A stretch of DNA of 60,098 nucleotides from Candidatus Gastranaerophilales bacterium (GCA_944322935.1 CALUQO010000013.1:1-60098), one strand, 5' to 3'; numbered from the stretch's first letter, positions 44,901-53,457 are shown. Notes: generated by a model from the letters alone, not told the origin. Program-made: numbers and translations.

Positions 44901-46188
44901 CAAGAGTATAAGAATCCATATTCATTGCAAATTGACTGTCAGCGGGCTGTTTATATTGGATTTTTCCGTCTTTGTATTCCAAATCATTACGGTTAAGCAA
45001 ATTAGCCAGTTTTAGATTTATAACTTCTTCGTTTTCTCCGTACAACTCTTTTAATGCTGCGCTCAGCGCATTTTGAAGTCGGTCTGTTGATGCTTGCGCA
45101 ATCTCCGGAGTTATTCCGTTTTTATTATTACCGTCAACAAGTGTTGTTGCATCGTCTAAAATTTCGTGGATTTTTGCAACTTTTGTCTCTGCATTGCTCA
45201 TCAGGGCAAATTCAATTGAGTTTTGGGAATACTCTTGTATTTTTTGTGCGTTAAATTCAATTCCTGTTTCGTTTTTATAAACTTCTTCAAATGTAACGAG
45301 TCTTTCTCCGTTTTCTATGTTGTAAGGTTCATTAACTTTTATTTCTGTGCGTGTTGCGTTTAAGCCGTCCCTGGTTGAAATATTTGTTGTTACTTTAGTT
45401 GTTGTTTCCTGTTGGAAATTTTGAGCATAATCAGCCAGTGCATCAGCATATTCCGGAGAATCTTCTTCAGGAAGATTCAAAACGGCTTTTTGGTGTCTTA
45501 GTATTTGTTCGGGAGAAAGTGTTCCTATACTTTGTTTAAGACGCTCTTTTTGTTCATCGGTCATTTTATCAATACCCGGAAAAGTCTTGAACAAACGTTC
45601 TTTAATAGCATTATAATATTCGTTATACGTAAGCTGATTATTGGCCGCAAGCTCCATATAATCTGCACCGCGTAACTGTGAGTAAATTACTCTTTCAACA
45701 TTTGTGCGTGCAAGCTGTGCATTGAATTTTTCTTTTAATTTATTGTAAATTTTGCCAATACCGCCGTCATTTTGACTTTCAAGGGCTAATAATGCATTAT
45801 CAAGAGAGGTTTGAATTTCTTGTATGGCATTATACTGGCTTTCTTTGTATTCAATCGGGCTTGATAAGTATTCAGCGGTAACGTTTGCGGACGCCTCTGA
45901 AACACAGGTATTTTGCGGCTGCGTTTGAGCGGCGGAATTAGTTTTATTTGCTGATTGAGTTTTTGTTGTGCCTGAAATCATTACCCCCATGTGTTTCCAG
46001 TCGTCATCCGAGCCTGTGGATATATATGCAGCATTGGAATTAAGAAGCGTTTGGAGTTTTTCTTCCAGCTCTTTTTGGGTAAGCTTTTGCAGTTCTTCAA
46101 TACGCGATTTTAACGAAGCGCCGCTAAGGCCTTCGTTTTGTGCTATTTTTACTGCCAATTCTTGTTTAGATATCTGCCCTGTACTCAT
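41917..46188 (-). CDS. Giant protein with C-terminal calpain-like cysteine protease domain
   Basis: 1423 aa with the ATG at 46188; an upstream in-frame start at 46239 would add 17 residues but has no ribosome binding site, while AAAGGA lies before 46188. A long N-terminal helical part is followed by a Gly/Ala-rich hydrophobic stretch (about 500-600) that may insert in membrane, then repetitive helical regions, then the protease domain. QGNLGDCWLISTL gives Cys1208, GHAYSIKGY gives His1377 and ISNPHK gives Asn1395, the C2-type Cys-His-Asn triad in order. Calpain domains in bacteria are often found in secreted or effector-like proteins; the role here is unknown. The 111-aa gene is its downstream neighbour. 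Confidence 0.9.
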   Translation of the reverse strand: MSTGQISKQELAVKIAQNEGLSGASLKSRIEELQKLTQKELEEKLQTLLNSNAAYISTGSDDDWKHMGVMISGTTKTQSANKTNSAAQTQPQNTCVSEASANVTAEYLSSPIEYKESQYNAIQEIQTSLDNALLALESQNDGGIGKIYNKLKEKFNAQLARTNVERVIYSQLRGADYMELAANNQLTYNEYYNAIKERLFKTFPGIDKMTDEQKERLKQSIGTLSPEQILRHQKAVLNLPEEDSPEYADALADYAQNFQQETTTKVTTNISTRDGLNATRTEIKVNEPYNIENGERLVTFEEVYKNETGIEFNAQKIQEYSQNSIEFALMSNAETKVAKIHEILDDATTLVDGNNKNGITPEIAQASTDRLQNALSAALKELYGENEEVINLKLANLLNRNDLEYKDGKIQYKQPADSQFAMNMDSYTLVDISKSITTNLEKNKTKLLKGKPLQYYAEKMADSYKQAYGENNASQLAKAYVQDQQDIVKNVRAGVEYIGTGVMVAGMFIAPPLAIAGGAVASIGGVYVETMDELSKKGYDSQKMNELLKELVQNSALMAAGFGAGKIGSAAKAALLAKNSPKLVATVADVGTDATLSLLSDLAITGQINLEGEGISQMISLVAGHSKKLTTAVKNAMHNQQVKHQENLSLNKYSMTGAKNASAAAPEQTLTNAGIFDKEDIEVFLKNNPDIIPQMAQDITDYCAKTGMYDLNRMSYIFAKAGARGVPKETLYTLINLKNAQGQPILDSISLLDIAESISPNIDAKKAQDIITTLLKQDYIINAKPNHNQSSYSRMGDLVSGVLQYCDNDNAITALKIICDPKNNSLLKDRGFYQLQSILKNIKTPQDVKNLETILKTNPKQDDLFDLYNYSNIDNQGVRENFTLLCNAKDENGKLLYTTAEIGDILSTVTAYPENINLLEPMIKNKVSGDDIYEVLNTPVENLQAYGIYKRITQGNVPKNFKVYTEINPQTDLQKKAYDILNPAGENTPRVESLAQKQIINAIKDEADLQKLEQLLQNKNLNAQQITEAFTTGKMPDIAPQSSFSDIKTTFKQFKSVPEIAKQLCSFSNGLSNTKALFYANNLAKLKAQSPQRYQKMVDSGLFELIKSGKVKVDILEKIDGNKFLSNRALEDIRKIYNDESPVIEIEGKASVKNFLQQVPDGEVGEVNGQLYLNDNGKPVKINMDKQTFEKLFPAGSSFAQQGNLGDCWLISTLENLMDKPAGRKLLYSMIRQDGDDIYVKLPNSTKEVKFTNGEVVKSKYQMAGAPGLKMIEQAYAIHKCSKISENSTIDAAKLTDIDNIMNKLDGGWQQDAIMDLTKINAQNSLGSDLTTKKDMYEAIVNYANNKDVFVSFGTITKNTFGREKLMGSDYDLYTGHAYSIKGYNPDTGMVYISNPHKADIITEIPIYELMRYIRHVTVAKLR

Positions 46189-46234
46189 TGATTGAATATT
46201 CCTTTTGTAATTGTTATGTCGGCAGCAGAGCATT

Positions 46235-46256
46235 AACACTTTAATTTTAAAGTGTT
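46235..46256. promoter_or_regulatory. 22-bp perfect palindrome upstream of the calpain-like gene
   Basis: AACACTTTAA-TTAAAGTGTT-type palindrome (AACACTTTAA, TT, TTAAAGTGTT) about 50 bases before the chosen start. It has a T-run on the plus strand only, where no gene would need a terminator, so an operator is as likely as a terminator. Confidence 0.45.
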
Positions 46257-46302
46257 TTTTGTGTATTTTTTTTACATAAATTCACAAATGACCGAGTTTG
46301 TA

Positions 46303-47025
46303 TTATAAGGACAAATTTAGTTTAGGGATTTTTATCCTGAAAATTCCTTCAATATCAAGACTGTTTATAAATATATTAATAAGCGCTCCCGGTTTGGCAT
46401 TTTTAAAATCTTCTATATCCGGAATAATCCCAAGTATATTCGTATCGGAATATTCTTCTATAAGCTTTGGTGCAGTTTTAACGGCAATATCATTAGTTCC
46501 GCGGGGATATCTGTTTATTATCACACCGGCAACATCAATACCTGCTTGTTTTGCGGCATTGATTGTCAAAAGAGTGTGATTTATGGTGCCTAAATTCGGG
46601 CGTGCGACTATAAGCAGAGGGATTTCAAACATTTTTGCCACATCTATCATTAAAATCTCTTTTGTAACCGGTACCATCAACCCGCCTGCGCCTTCTACAA
46701 GAAGAATGTCGCAGTTTTCTTTTATTGAGTTATATTCTTTTTGGACGGTATCCATTTCAATTTCTATTCCGTCCAGTTCTGCAGCAATATAAGGAGCGGT
46801 AGGTGCTTTAAGCAAATAAGAGCATAATGTTTCTATATAAAAATCAAATTGTTTTACATAAGCTAAATCAGGAGAAACAAGAAAACCGTTTTTAACCTCT
46901 GCCCCGCTTTGAAAAGGCTTATACACTCCGGATTTGTAGCCCAATGACTGCATAACCGCAGCCAATCCCGCAGTCACAACCGTTTTGCCGACATCTGTAT
47001 CCGTACCTGTAACAAAAACCTGCAT
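46303..47025 (-). CDS. bioD: Dethiobiotin synthetase
   Basis: 240-aa ATP-dependent enzyme of biotin synthesis (DAPA + CO2 to dethiobiotin). TGTDTDVGKT is the P-loop (residues 6-15), FQSGAE the substrate loop, and LLVEGAGGLMVP the Mg/ATP motif. It follows the pseudouridine synthase by 4 nt. No other bio genes are in the window, so biotin synthesis is either scattered or partial. Confidence 0.96.
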   Translation of the reverse strand: MQVFVTGTDTDVGKTVVTAGLAAVMQSLGYKSGVYKPFQSGAEVKNGFLVSPDLAYVKQFDFYIETLCSYLLKAPTAPYIAAELDGIEIEMDTVQKEYNSIKENCDILLVEGAGGLMVPVTKEILMIDVAKMFEIPLLIVARPNLGTINHTLLTINAAKQAGIDVAGVIINRYPRGTNDIAVKTAPKLIEEYSDTNILGIIPDIEDFKNAKPGALINIFINSLDIEGIFRIKIPKLNLSL

Positions 47026-47029
47026 AGTT

Positions 47030-47800
47030 TTATTTTCCTCTGGTTTGCTGTTTTTCCAGCTTTTGTATGTATTTTATTAAATCAGATATTTCGCGGGGTT
47101 TTATATATTTAAACTGCCCCTTTTTAAGTCCTTGAATATTTATTGTTCCGTGGGAGATTCTCTTTAATGATATAACGGGAAAGCCCAAGGCGTCCAGCAT
47201 TTTTCTTATTTGTCTGTTCATCCCCTGATAAAGGACAATTTGAAGAACAGTATTTTTGCCTTCGTACTCAAGAATCATTGCATCTGCATATGCAATTTTT
47301 CCTTTTTCAATTTCAATACCTTTTGCCATTTGCAAGAGATGCTGCGTGTTCATTTTACCTTCTGCGCAAACTCTGTACACTTTAGGAATTTTTACAGAAG
47401 GATGCGTCATTTTGTTAATAAAATCACCGTCATTTGTCAGAATCAAAAGACCGGTAGAATCCTTATCAAGCCGTCCGACCGGTTTTAAATCTTTCAATTC
47501 TTCGGGCAGAATGTCATATATTGTTTTTCTTCCCTTTTCATCGCTCATTGTGGTGATGTAACCCGCAGGTTTATAGTATTTTACGTATACGGGAGCGGTT
47601 TTTTTGAGCGGCTTGTTTTTTACGGTAACTTTATCTTTGTTTGTAACAAGAAAGCCCATTTCTTTAACTGTTGTGCCGTTAACTTTAACAAAGCCCTGTT
47701 CAATTAGTTCATCGGCTTTGCGCCTTGAGCAGAGTCCTGAAGATGCAATAAATTTGTTGAGTCTGATTTGTTCCTGATTATTTTTTTTTCTGTTAAACAT
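47030..47800 (-). CDS. rluB: RsuA/RluB-family rRNA pseudouridine synthase
   Basis: About 256 aa. The N-terminal S4 domain (IRLNKFIASSGLCSRRKADELI) is followed by the catalytic domain with GRLDKDSTGLLILTNDG (catalytic Asp in RLDKDSTG), the GMNRQIRKM motif and a Lys-rich tail. It modifies uridines in 16S or 23S rRNA; RluB-type is my best guess. The start is uncertain: the open frame extends to a TTG at 47860, and ATG 47800 was taken because it places the S4 domain at the usual distance. It is upstream of bioD with a 4-nt gap. Confidence 0.88.
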   Translation of the reverse strand: MFNRKKNNQEQIRLNKFIASSGLCSRRKADELIEQGFVKVNGTTVKEMGFLVTNKDKVTVKNKPLKKTAPVYVKYYKPAGYITTMSDEKGRKTIYDILPEELKDLKPVGRLDKDSTGLLILTNDGDFINKMTHPSVKIPKVYRVCAEGKMNTQHLLQMAKGIEIEKGKIAYADAMILEYEGKNTVLQIVLYQGMNRQIRKMLDALGFPVISLKRISHGTINIQGLKKGQFKYIKPREISDLIKYIQKLEKQQTRGK

Positions 47801-47947
47801 AATTATGTCGGGCTTTCTTCTATTCATTTTCATGATGAACAAAAACTCATAAAATTGCAAGGTATTAACTTATTATTTAATACTTATTTTTGTACTGTAT
47901 AATTAATGATGGACAACTTTTCATAAAATTAATAAGGAACAAAGCGG

Positions 47948-49618
47948 ATGGAATTTATAAAAAGAGAGTATAAGATATTTTTAATTTTATTTGTTTTATT
48001 TTTGATAAATGTTTTTCTTTTTAAATACAGGATGTTTGCTCTTTATATCGACTTCGGCAAAGAAATATATCTGCCTAAAGCGATTGCGCAGGGCGGAATT
48101 TTGTACAAAGATGTGCTTGCTATATTCGGCCCGTTTGCGTATTTGTTCAATGCCTGTCTTGTAAAACTATTCGGCGCAACGATAAACACGTATTATATCT
48201 GGGGAAGCATAAATGCTTTTGTGCTTATATGCGGCTTTTACGCCCTGTGCCGTGAGTTTTTAAATAGAATACCTGCTTTGTCTGCCACGTTTTTTGTGCT
48301 GTATTTTTGCTGTTTTGTTCCTCATGTAATGAATTTTGTTGCGCCGTATTCTTACGGTATGGTTTACGGCCTGTGCGCAATAATTTTTGCGGCACTGTTT
48401 TTTACCAAATATTTAAAATCAGATAAAAACTTGTTTTTATATTTGTCCTCTTTTTTGTGCGGATTTGCTGCAGTTAACAAGTACGAATTTGTGCTGCCGT
48501 TTTTTGTGATTTGTTTATTTTTAATTTTAAAACGTACAAATTGGTTAAACGTTTTAAAATCAGCGGCGTGTTTTCTTTTTATGCCGGTTTTGTGTACCGG
48601 TATTTTGCTTATTCAGGGGTTGAGTTTTCAGGAATTATCAGATTACATTCAATTATGGTTCAGGTTTGCAAATTCCGCTGACATGAAAGAATATTATACG
48701 GGTACGTTTTATTTCTCTGTCAAACATTTTGTCGTTGCAATAAAATCCTTTATTTTTTCATTAATTTTACTAACAGTGATTTATTGGATGAACAGAGCAA
48801 TAGAGACAGCCTGCAAAAATAATAAAAACAAAGAAGCCGTTTTGTATTTTATTGCATTCTTTATATTTTTTGCAGCCGGATTTTTTTGTTCTTCTGTTTT
48901 AATCAATTTTGTATTTTGCTCAATTGCTATGGTACTTTTCCTTGTTGCAATAACAAAAATAAAAGAATTGTATAAAAATTTACCGGCATTGTTCATTTGT
49001 GTATTTGCTCTTATTGTCGGGATGAAATCTTTCTTTTTTGTACAGATAAACCAGTACGGACGGTATTTTTTACCCTTGCTGCTTCTGGCTTTGATTGTTA
49101 TTTTAAAAGATTTTTACTTTAAAAATACCGGCAAAATTTTCGTAAAAAGTGCTGTTTTCCTTCTGGTTTTTATGAGCGCAGTCGCGTTTTGTACAAACCT
49201 GAGGACTTTGAACTATTTGAATACCAAAATTTCAACACCGTACGGTACTGTTTATAAGGATGAAGCCTCAGCAATGGTGTTTAATACAATGCTGGATACA
49301 ATTAACAAAATGACAAAACCGCAGGATACTGTTGTTGTGCTGCAGGAGGGCCTTTTGCTAAACTTTCTTTCAGGCAGAAAAGCGGACAAATACAATTACC
49401 TTATACCGGCACTGCTTAACTTGTACGGAGAGAATAAGGTAGTTGAGCATTTTCAAAAAAACGAACCGGAATTGTTTATTATTTTAACCTCGCCAAATGA
49501 CAGCGCTTTAATATGTAACGGCTGGGGATATCAGATTTGTTCTTTTGTAAAAAACAATTACAGGCCGGTTCAAACAATAAAAGCGGATAATTTGATTTTA
49601 ATATTTAAAAAAATATGA
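47948..49618 (+). CDS. Polytopic glycosyltransferase-like membrane protein (556 aa)
   Basis: Around ten to twelve hydrophobic helices. Near the N-terminus it has YIDFGKEIYLPKAIAQGG followed by ILYKDVLAIFGPFAY, matching the D-x-G-x-E ... LYKD ... GP pattern of polyprenyl-phosphate-dependent (GT39/GT-C type) transferases. The C-terminal ~150 residues are soluble and extracytoplasmic. The donor and acceptor are unknown. ATAAGGAA precedes the ATG and a TATAAT stands about 50 bases upstream. The two thymidylate-kinase-like genes follow on the same strand after 92 bases. Confidence 0.8.
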   Translation: MEFIKREYKIFLILFVLFLINVFLFKYRMFALYIDFGKEIYLPKAIAQGGILYKDVLAIFGPFAYLFNACLVKLFGATINTYYIWGSINAFVLICGFYALCREFLNRIPALSATFFVLYFCCFVPHVMNFVAPYSYGMVYGLCAIIFAALFFTKYLKSDKNLFLYLSSFLCGFAAVNKYEFVLPFFVICLFLILKRTNWLNVLKSAACFLFMPVLCTGILLIQGLSFQELSDYIQLWFRFANSADMKEYYTGTFYFSVKHFVVAIKSFIFSLILLTVIYWMNRAIETACKNNKNKEAVLYFIAFFIFFAAGFFCSSVLINFVFCSIAMVLFLVAITKIKELYKNLPALFICVFALIVGMKSFFFVQINQYGRYFLPLLLLALIVILKDFYFKNTGKIFVKSAVFLLVFMSAVAFCTNLRTLNYLNTKISTPYGTVYKDEASAMVFNTMLDTINKMTKPQDTVVVLQEGLLLNFLSGRKADKYNYLIPALLNLYGENKVVEHFQKNEPELFIILTSPNDSALICNGWGYQICSFVKNNYRPVQTIKADNLILIFKKI

Positions 49619-49710
49619 TATATTTATTTAAAGTAAAATTAAAAGCGTTCTAATAATAAAGCGTCCATAAAATAGCGTTTTATAAGGTTACAAAGAAAGG
49701 CAATTTTTAA

Positions 49711-50382
49711 ATGAGGTTATCAAAACCGCACGGGCTTCCCGGCACTTTGATATGTGTTGAAGGTATTGACGGCTCCGGCAAATCCACACAGCTTGCAATA
49801 TTAAGAGACTGGTTAAAAGCAAAAAATCTGGATGTCATTTTTACTGAGTGGAATTCTTCGGATTTGATTTCGCAGACAACCAAAAAGGCTAAGAAAAAAA
49901 ATCTTTTAAGCCCCCGTACATTCAGCCTTTTACATGCAGTGGATTTTGCTGACAGACTGGAACAAATTATTATTCCTGCAATGAAAGCGGGGTTTATTGT
50001 TCTTGCTGACAGATATGTATATACAGCATTTGCACGTGATGTGGCAAGAGGGGTAGACAGGGATTGGGTGCGCAATTTATACGGTTTTGCAGTGCAGCCC
50101 GATTTGACGCTTTATTATAATATATCTGCTGAAATTTCGCTTGAAAGAATATGTTCAAACCGTGCGCCGTCTTTTTACGAGGCAGGCATGGATTTAAAAT
50201 TGAGCAATAATCCGTACAAAAGTTACGTGATATTCCAAAACAGAGTTAACGAAGAGTATTCCGCAATGGTTGATGAGTTTGGGCTTGTCAGAATAGATGC
50301 AAATAATACTATTCACTCAAAACAGGTGTTGTTAAGAAAATATGTAACAGAACTGCTAAAACAAAAGGGAATTGAAATCTAA
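49711..50382 (+). CDS. Thymidylate-kinase-like P-loop protein, first of a tandem pair
   Basis: 223 aa. P-loop VEGIDGSGKSTQ (about 16-27), DRYVYTAFARD (about 105-115, in place of the usual DRYxDSSxAYQ), and a C-terminal helical region. The REPGGT loop of canonical Tmk is replaced by TEWNSSDLI, and the lid is altered, so the substrate may differ from dTMP. It shares about half its residues with the next gene. Its stop TAA overlaps that gene's ATG by one base. Confidence 0.8.
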   Translation: MRLSKPHGLPGTLICVEGIDGSGKSTQLAILRDWLKAKNLDVIFTEWNSSDLISQTTKKAKKKNLLSPRTFSLLHAVDFADRLEQIIIPAMKAGFIVLADRYVYTAFARDVARGVDRDWVRNLYGFAVQPDLTLYYNISAEISLERICSNRAPSFYEAGMDLKLSNNPYKSYVIFQNRVNEEYSAMVDEFGLVRIDANNTIHSKQVLLRKYVTELLKQKGIEI

Positions 50383-51053
50383 TGGAAAACAACCGTACTG
50401 CACATAATCATAAAGGTCTTTTGATAGTCATAGAGGGTACTGACGGTTCCGGTAAATCCACGCAAATTGAACTTTTGCGCCGTTGGATAGAAGACAAAAG
50501 CTACGGGTGTATGGTTTCCGAATGGAAAACAAGCCGCCTGATAGCCAATGTTATAGATGATGCAAAAGACAGAAACCTTTTAAATGCTACGACATTCAGC
50601 CTTTTGTATGCAGCTGATTTTGCCGACAGGCTTGAAAATACTATTATACCGGCACTGGACGCCGGATTTGTTGTGCTTCTTGACCGATATACATATACTG
50701 CGTTTGCCCGTGATGTTGTAAGAGGGCTTGATGTCGATTGGGTTAAAAAACTATATGATTATGCACCCGAACCTGATTTGGTATTTTACCTTGATATGCC
50801 TATTGATATCCTGCTTAAACGTGTAATAGGGACAACTGGTCTGGATTATTGGGAATCAGGACGTGATATAGGGCTGAGTACGGATTTTTATGAAAGCTTT
50901 AAAATATATCAGGCAAAATGCCTTGAACAGTATAACAAAATGAAACCGTTGTATAATTTTGTAAGCATAGACGGTACTTTGCCTGTGGATAACATTCATA
51001 ACATTATGATTGAACACGTTGAAAAACTGCTTGAGTCCGGCAAGTTGGAATAA
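50382..51053 (+). CDS. Thymidylate-kinase-like P-loop protein, second of a tandem pair
   Basis: 223 aa, a clear paralogue of the previous gene: IEGTDGSGKSTQ (about 17-28), SEWKTSRLI at the REPGGT position, TFSLLYAADFADRLENTIIP, LDRYTYTAFARDVVRGLD. The catalytic core is intact, so a nucleotide kinase activity is likely; specificity is open. TAATG coupling with the first copy suggests a 1:1 partnership such as a heterodimer, but that is inference. Confidence 0.8.
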   Translation: MENNRTAHNHKGLLIVIEGTDGSGKSTQIELLRRWIEDKSYGCMVSEWKTSRLIANVIDDAKDRNLLNATTFSLLYAADFADRLENTIIPALDAGFVVLLDRYTYTAFARDVVRGLDVDWVKKLYDYAPEPDLVFYLDMPIDILLKRVIGTTGLDYWESGRDIGLSTDFYESFKIYQAKCLEQYNKMKPLYNFVSIDGTLPVDNIHNIMIEHVEKLLESGKLE

Positions 51054-51205
51054 GCCCTGTTACGCGGACAAAATATTTTGACGGACGGTATTTTCGCTTG
51101 AATCTGTATTTGGGTGTTTGGGTGTTCGGCGCTAACATTCAAAGCTTTTATACAAAGGCGGTAATGTCATATGTCATTGCTTAGTCGGGTATTGCAAGTA
51201 CAAAA

Positions 51206-51586
51206 TCAGTACAGCAGGCTATCAAGTTCTTTTAGGATAATATCACGCGAATCAGACATTTTATCTGTATTAAGCAGCTCATCATCACAAATGGGGCTAT
51301 TATCTACAAGATAAATGCACAATTGCTGAATTGCCTCTGAATTATATTGTTTATGTGAATCGTAAAGTTCTTTTTCCGACATAAGTATATCTTGTATATG
51401 AGAAGGTAACTTGAGTTTAAAAATTGTTTCAATATTTGTCCTGGATTCTGAAAATCTTTGATTCCTGCGAAGCAGCAATATAATAAACTGTTTTATATAT
51501 TCAACTTTTTCTCTACCTGTCATACCTTTTACTTTACTCATAAGGTGAACACGTATATCTTCACAATTCAGCATTAACTCGGTCAT
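51206..51586 (-). CDS. Hypothetical protein (126 aa)
   Basis: Helical and polar with no domain recognised. The ATG is preceded by AAGGGGAG at good spacing, so the gene is probably real. The 152 bases between it and the tandem kinase pair hold no other gene. Confidence 0.7.
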   Translation of the reverse strand: MTELMLNCEDIRVHLMSKVKGMTGREKVEYIKQFIILLLRRNQRFSESRTNIETIFKLKLPSHIQDILMSEKELYDSHKQYNSEAIQQLCIYLVDNSPICDDELLNTDKMSDSRDIILKELDSLLY

Positions 51587-51656
51587 AAAACTCCCCTTCG
51601 TATTTAAGATATTTTTTATAATAATATCAAAAATTTACAAAGCAGTTAAATAACAT

Positions 51657-51932
51657 TCAGTTTAAATACTGGTTTAGTCTGCCGGAATTTATCAACTCTT
51701 TTAACTCTGAATAGCCGCCTATATGCTTGCCGTTAATGGTTATTTGCGGAACAGTCGCACGACCTGACGGAATTTCAAACAATTCCGCCAATTTGTGACG
51801 GATTTCTTCTTCGTTATGCGAAATATCATATTCCGTATAATCAAGATAGTTGTCGTTTAATTTTTCCTTTGCCTTTTGGCAAAAAGGGCATGTCGGTATT
51901 GTATAAATTTCTATATCGTTAGTCTTTGTCAT
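51657..51932 (-). CDS. Glutaredoxin
   Basis: About 91 aa. The dithiol site CPFC is in YTIPTCPFCQKAK. ATVPQITINGKHIGGYSEL contains the cis-Pro and GG of the glutathione site. It reduces disulfides using glutathione or a comparable thiol. The start is uncertain: an ATG at 51950 is also in frame, but a TATAAA overlaps it on the minus strand, so I used 51932. It is preceded by the 155-aa membrane gene on the same strand. Confidence 0.9.
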   Translation of the reverse strand: MTKTNDIEIYTIPTCPFCQKAKEKLNDNYLDYTEYDISHNEEEIRHKLAELFEIPSGRATVPQITINGKHIGGYSELKELINSGRLNQYLN

Positions 51933-51987
51933 ACAAAGATGATGACACATTTATACAAAATATAAATTAGCCTGCAGGGTTAATTTG

Positions 51988-52455
51988 TTATTGTCCTATA
52001 AGCTTTGATAAAACAGAATTTACAACATCAATAAGGGTATTGCCCAAAAATACAAGCATTAATATGATTGCGAACCATTTTTGTATGTCTTTTACAAGAA
52101 TAACCCTTTTTTTAGAGCGCTGGTCTATTAACTCTTTGTATTCGTCCTTGTTTGGGGCTTTGGGCAAATCTTCTTCAAGTTTTTCTATAACTGAATTATA
52201 TTTTATTTTTATTATGGTAGTGTATGCATCCTGATTGGAAATCCACATAATACATGAGGCAATACCAAAAATATCAATGCCTAAAAGCAAAAAATATTCC
52301 GTGGGCAGAATCATTTTTGCAAATATCAGCATAAATAAAAGAATAGCCGAAAATATCATAAAAAATCTGTTGATAGCAAAAGTGCGGTTTATAAAGCTTT
52401 CTTTCATTTCGTTATAGAGTCTGTACTGTTCAAGTATTAAATGTTTTTCATCCAT
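51988..52455 (-). CDS. Membrane protein, possibly RipA-like (155 aa)
   Basis: Three hydrophobic helices (about 29-47, 55-72 and 128-146) with a cytosolic coil-like segment between the second and third. LEQYRLYNEMKE near the start and KLEEDLPKAPNKDEYKEL in the loop resemble the RipA family of octameric membrane proteins by pattern memory. The ATG is preceded by AGGGAG. Its order with the glutaredoxin suggests one transcript. Function unknown. Confidence 0.7.
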   Translation of the reverse strand: MDEKHLILEQYRLYNEMKESFINRTFAINRFFMIFSAILLFMLIFAKMILPTEYFLLLGIDIFGIASCIMWISNQDAYTTIIKIKYNSVIEKLEEDLPKAPNKDEYKELIDQRSKKRVILVKDIQKWFAIILMLVFLGNTLIDVVNSVLSKLIGQ

Positions 52456-52615
52456 TGGTATGCTCCCTGTGTTTTAACTATTGTAACATTATAAAATTAA
52501 AGATTTCAAACAAATTTTTTATCAAATTGATAACTTATGTTACAAGACTTGCAAAAAATAGCAAAAAAATTTGTTTATACGTTTTATACTTGTAAGTGTA
52601 AAGGAGCGTGAAAAC

Positions 52616-52951
52616 ATGATTCAACCTTTAAATTATACAAATGCAAATTGCTGCGGCACAACAAGAAAACAGTCATTCGGACAAAACACCGAAGCTTTGG
52701 GCGAACGCAAAAGACCGTCCACAGCAGCAAGACTGGCCGGCTATACGGCAACCCAGTTTGCGGCAGGTGCTATTGTGAGCGGTATTTTTGACGGATTGAC
52801 AAACCTTTATAGAACAATTGCAAAAAACAAACCGACAATACCGTTTAAAGAAATGGCAGGTCGTGCAGGATTTACAGGATCTGCATTTGCAATTATCGGA
52901 CTTGTTTTTACTGCAATAGCTGCAGCTGTAGCAAAAAGAAAAGAACAATAA
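52616..52951 (+). CDS. Small membrane-associated protein (111 aa), unknown
   Basis: The N-terminal patch SFGQ (residues 20-23) and a basic stretch precede two hydrophobic segments (about 43-58 and 85-106). The same plan as the 78-aa protein at 26671-26907. I chose ATG 52616 because AAAGGAG lies 9 nt before it; the frame is open further upstream without a ribosome binding site. It has its own terminator (52988-53020). Confidence 0.75.
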   Translation: MIQPLNYTNANCCGTTRKQSFGQNTEALGERKRPSTAARLAGYTATQFAAGAIVSGIFDGLTNLYRTIAKNKPTIPFKEMAGRAGFTGSAFAIIGLVFTAIAAAVAKRKEQ

Positions 52952-52987
52952 ATCTGTTCTGATTACAACATAATAACTATTACAAAC

Positions 52988-53020
52988 AAAAAGTCTTATA
53001 TTTGAAATATAAGACTTTTT
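52988..53020 (+). terminator. Terminator of the 111-aa gene
   Basis: Near-perfect hairpin with 15-nt arms (AAAAAGTCTTATATT pairing with AATATAAGACTTTTT, loop TGA), followed by GTTTT. It also faces the convergent dgkA end. Confidence 0.85.
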
Positions 53021-53067
53021 GTTTTAATAAAATGTATTGTTTTGTTCAAAATATTTAATGTAAGTTT

Positions 53068-53448
53068 TTAGTATAACCACATAATCAACAATTTTCTGCC
53101 AAAAAGCATCAAGCCTATCAGGATACTTGTCATGGCCGCAATCAGCACAACACCTGCCGACAGGTCTTTTGCCATTTTAACCATCTTAGAATATTTGTTT
53201 TTATACAAAGCATCCAGCGCAAACTCTATTACGGAATTAAAAAGTTCAGCCGTTATGACAAAGCTTATAGAAAGAATCAAAACGCAGTATTCTATGCATT
53301 TAAAATTCAAAATAATACCGCCGACAATCGCCAGAAAACCTATCAAAAGATGGAATCTGTAATTTCTCTGTGATTTATAAGCAACACTCAGGCCCTGCAA
53401 TGCGTAGGACAAACTTTTTTTATAACCGCTCGAGGTAAATTTAGACAT
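53068..53448 (-). CDS. dgkA: Diacylglycerol/undecaprenol kinase (DgkA)
   Basis: 126-aa small three-helix membrane kinase. ELFNSVIEFALD and KMAKDLSAGVVL are the family's catalytic motifs, with the N-terminal RNYRFHL. In Gram-positives and relatives it phosphorylates undecaprenol; in others diacylglycerol. It follows ybeY by 9 nt in a conserved pgpH-ybeY-dgkA order. Confidence 0.94.
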   Translation of the reverse strand: MSKFTSSGYKKSLSYALQGLSVAYKSQRNYRFHLLIGFLAIVGGIILNFKCIEYCVLILSISFVITAELFNSVIEFALDALYKNKYSKMVKMAKDLSAGVVLIAAMTSILIGLMLFGRKLLIMWLY

Positions 53449-53457
53449 ACTTATCCG

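Noticed and set aside
49711-50382. Canonical thymidylate kinase (tmk)
   Set aside because: The REPGGT loop is absent and the gene is duplicated, so only a Tmk-like label is used.
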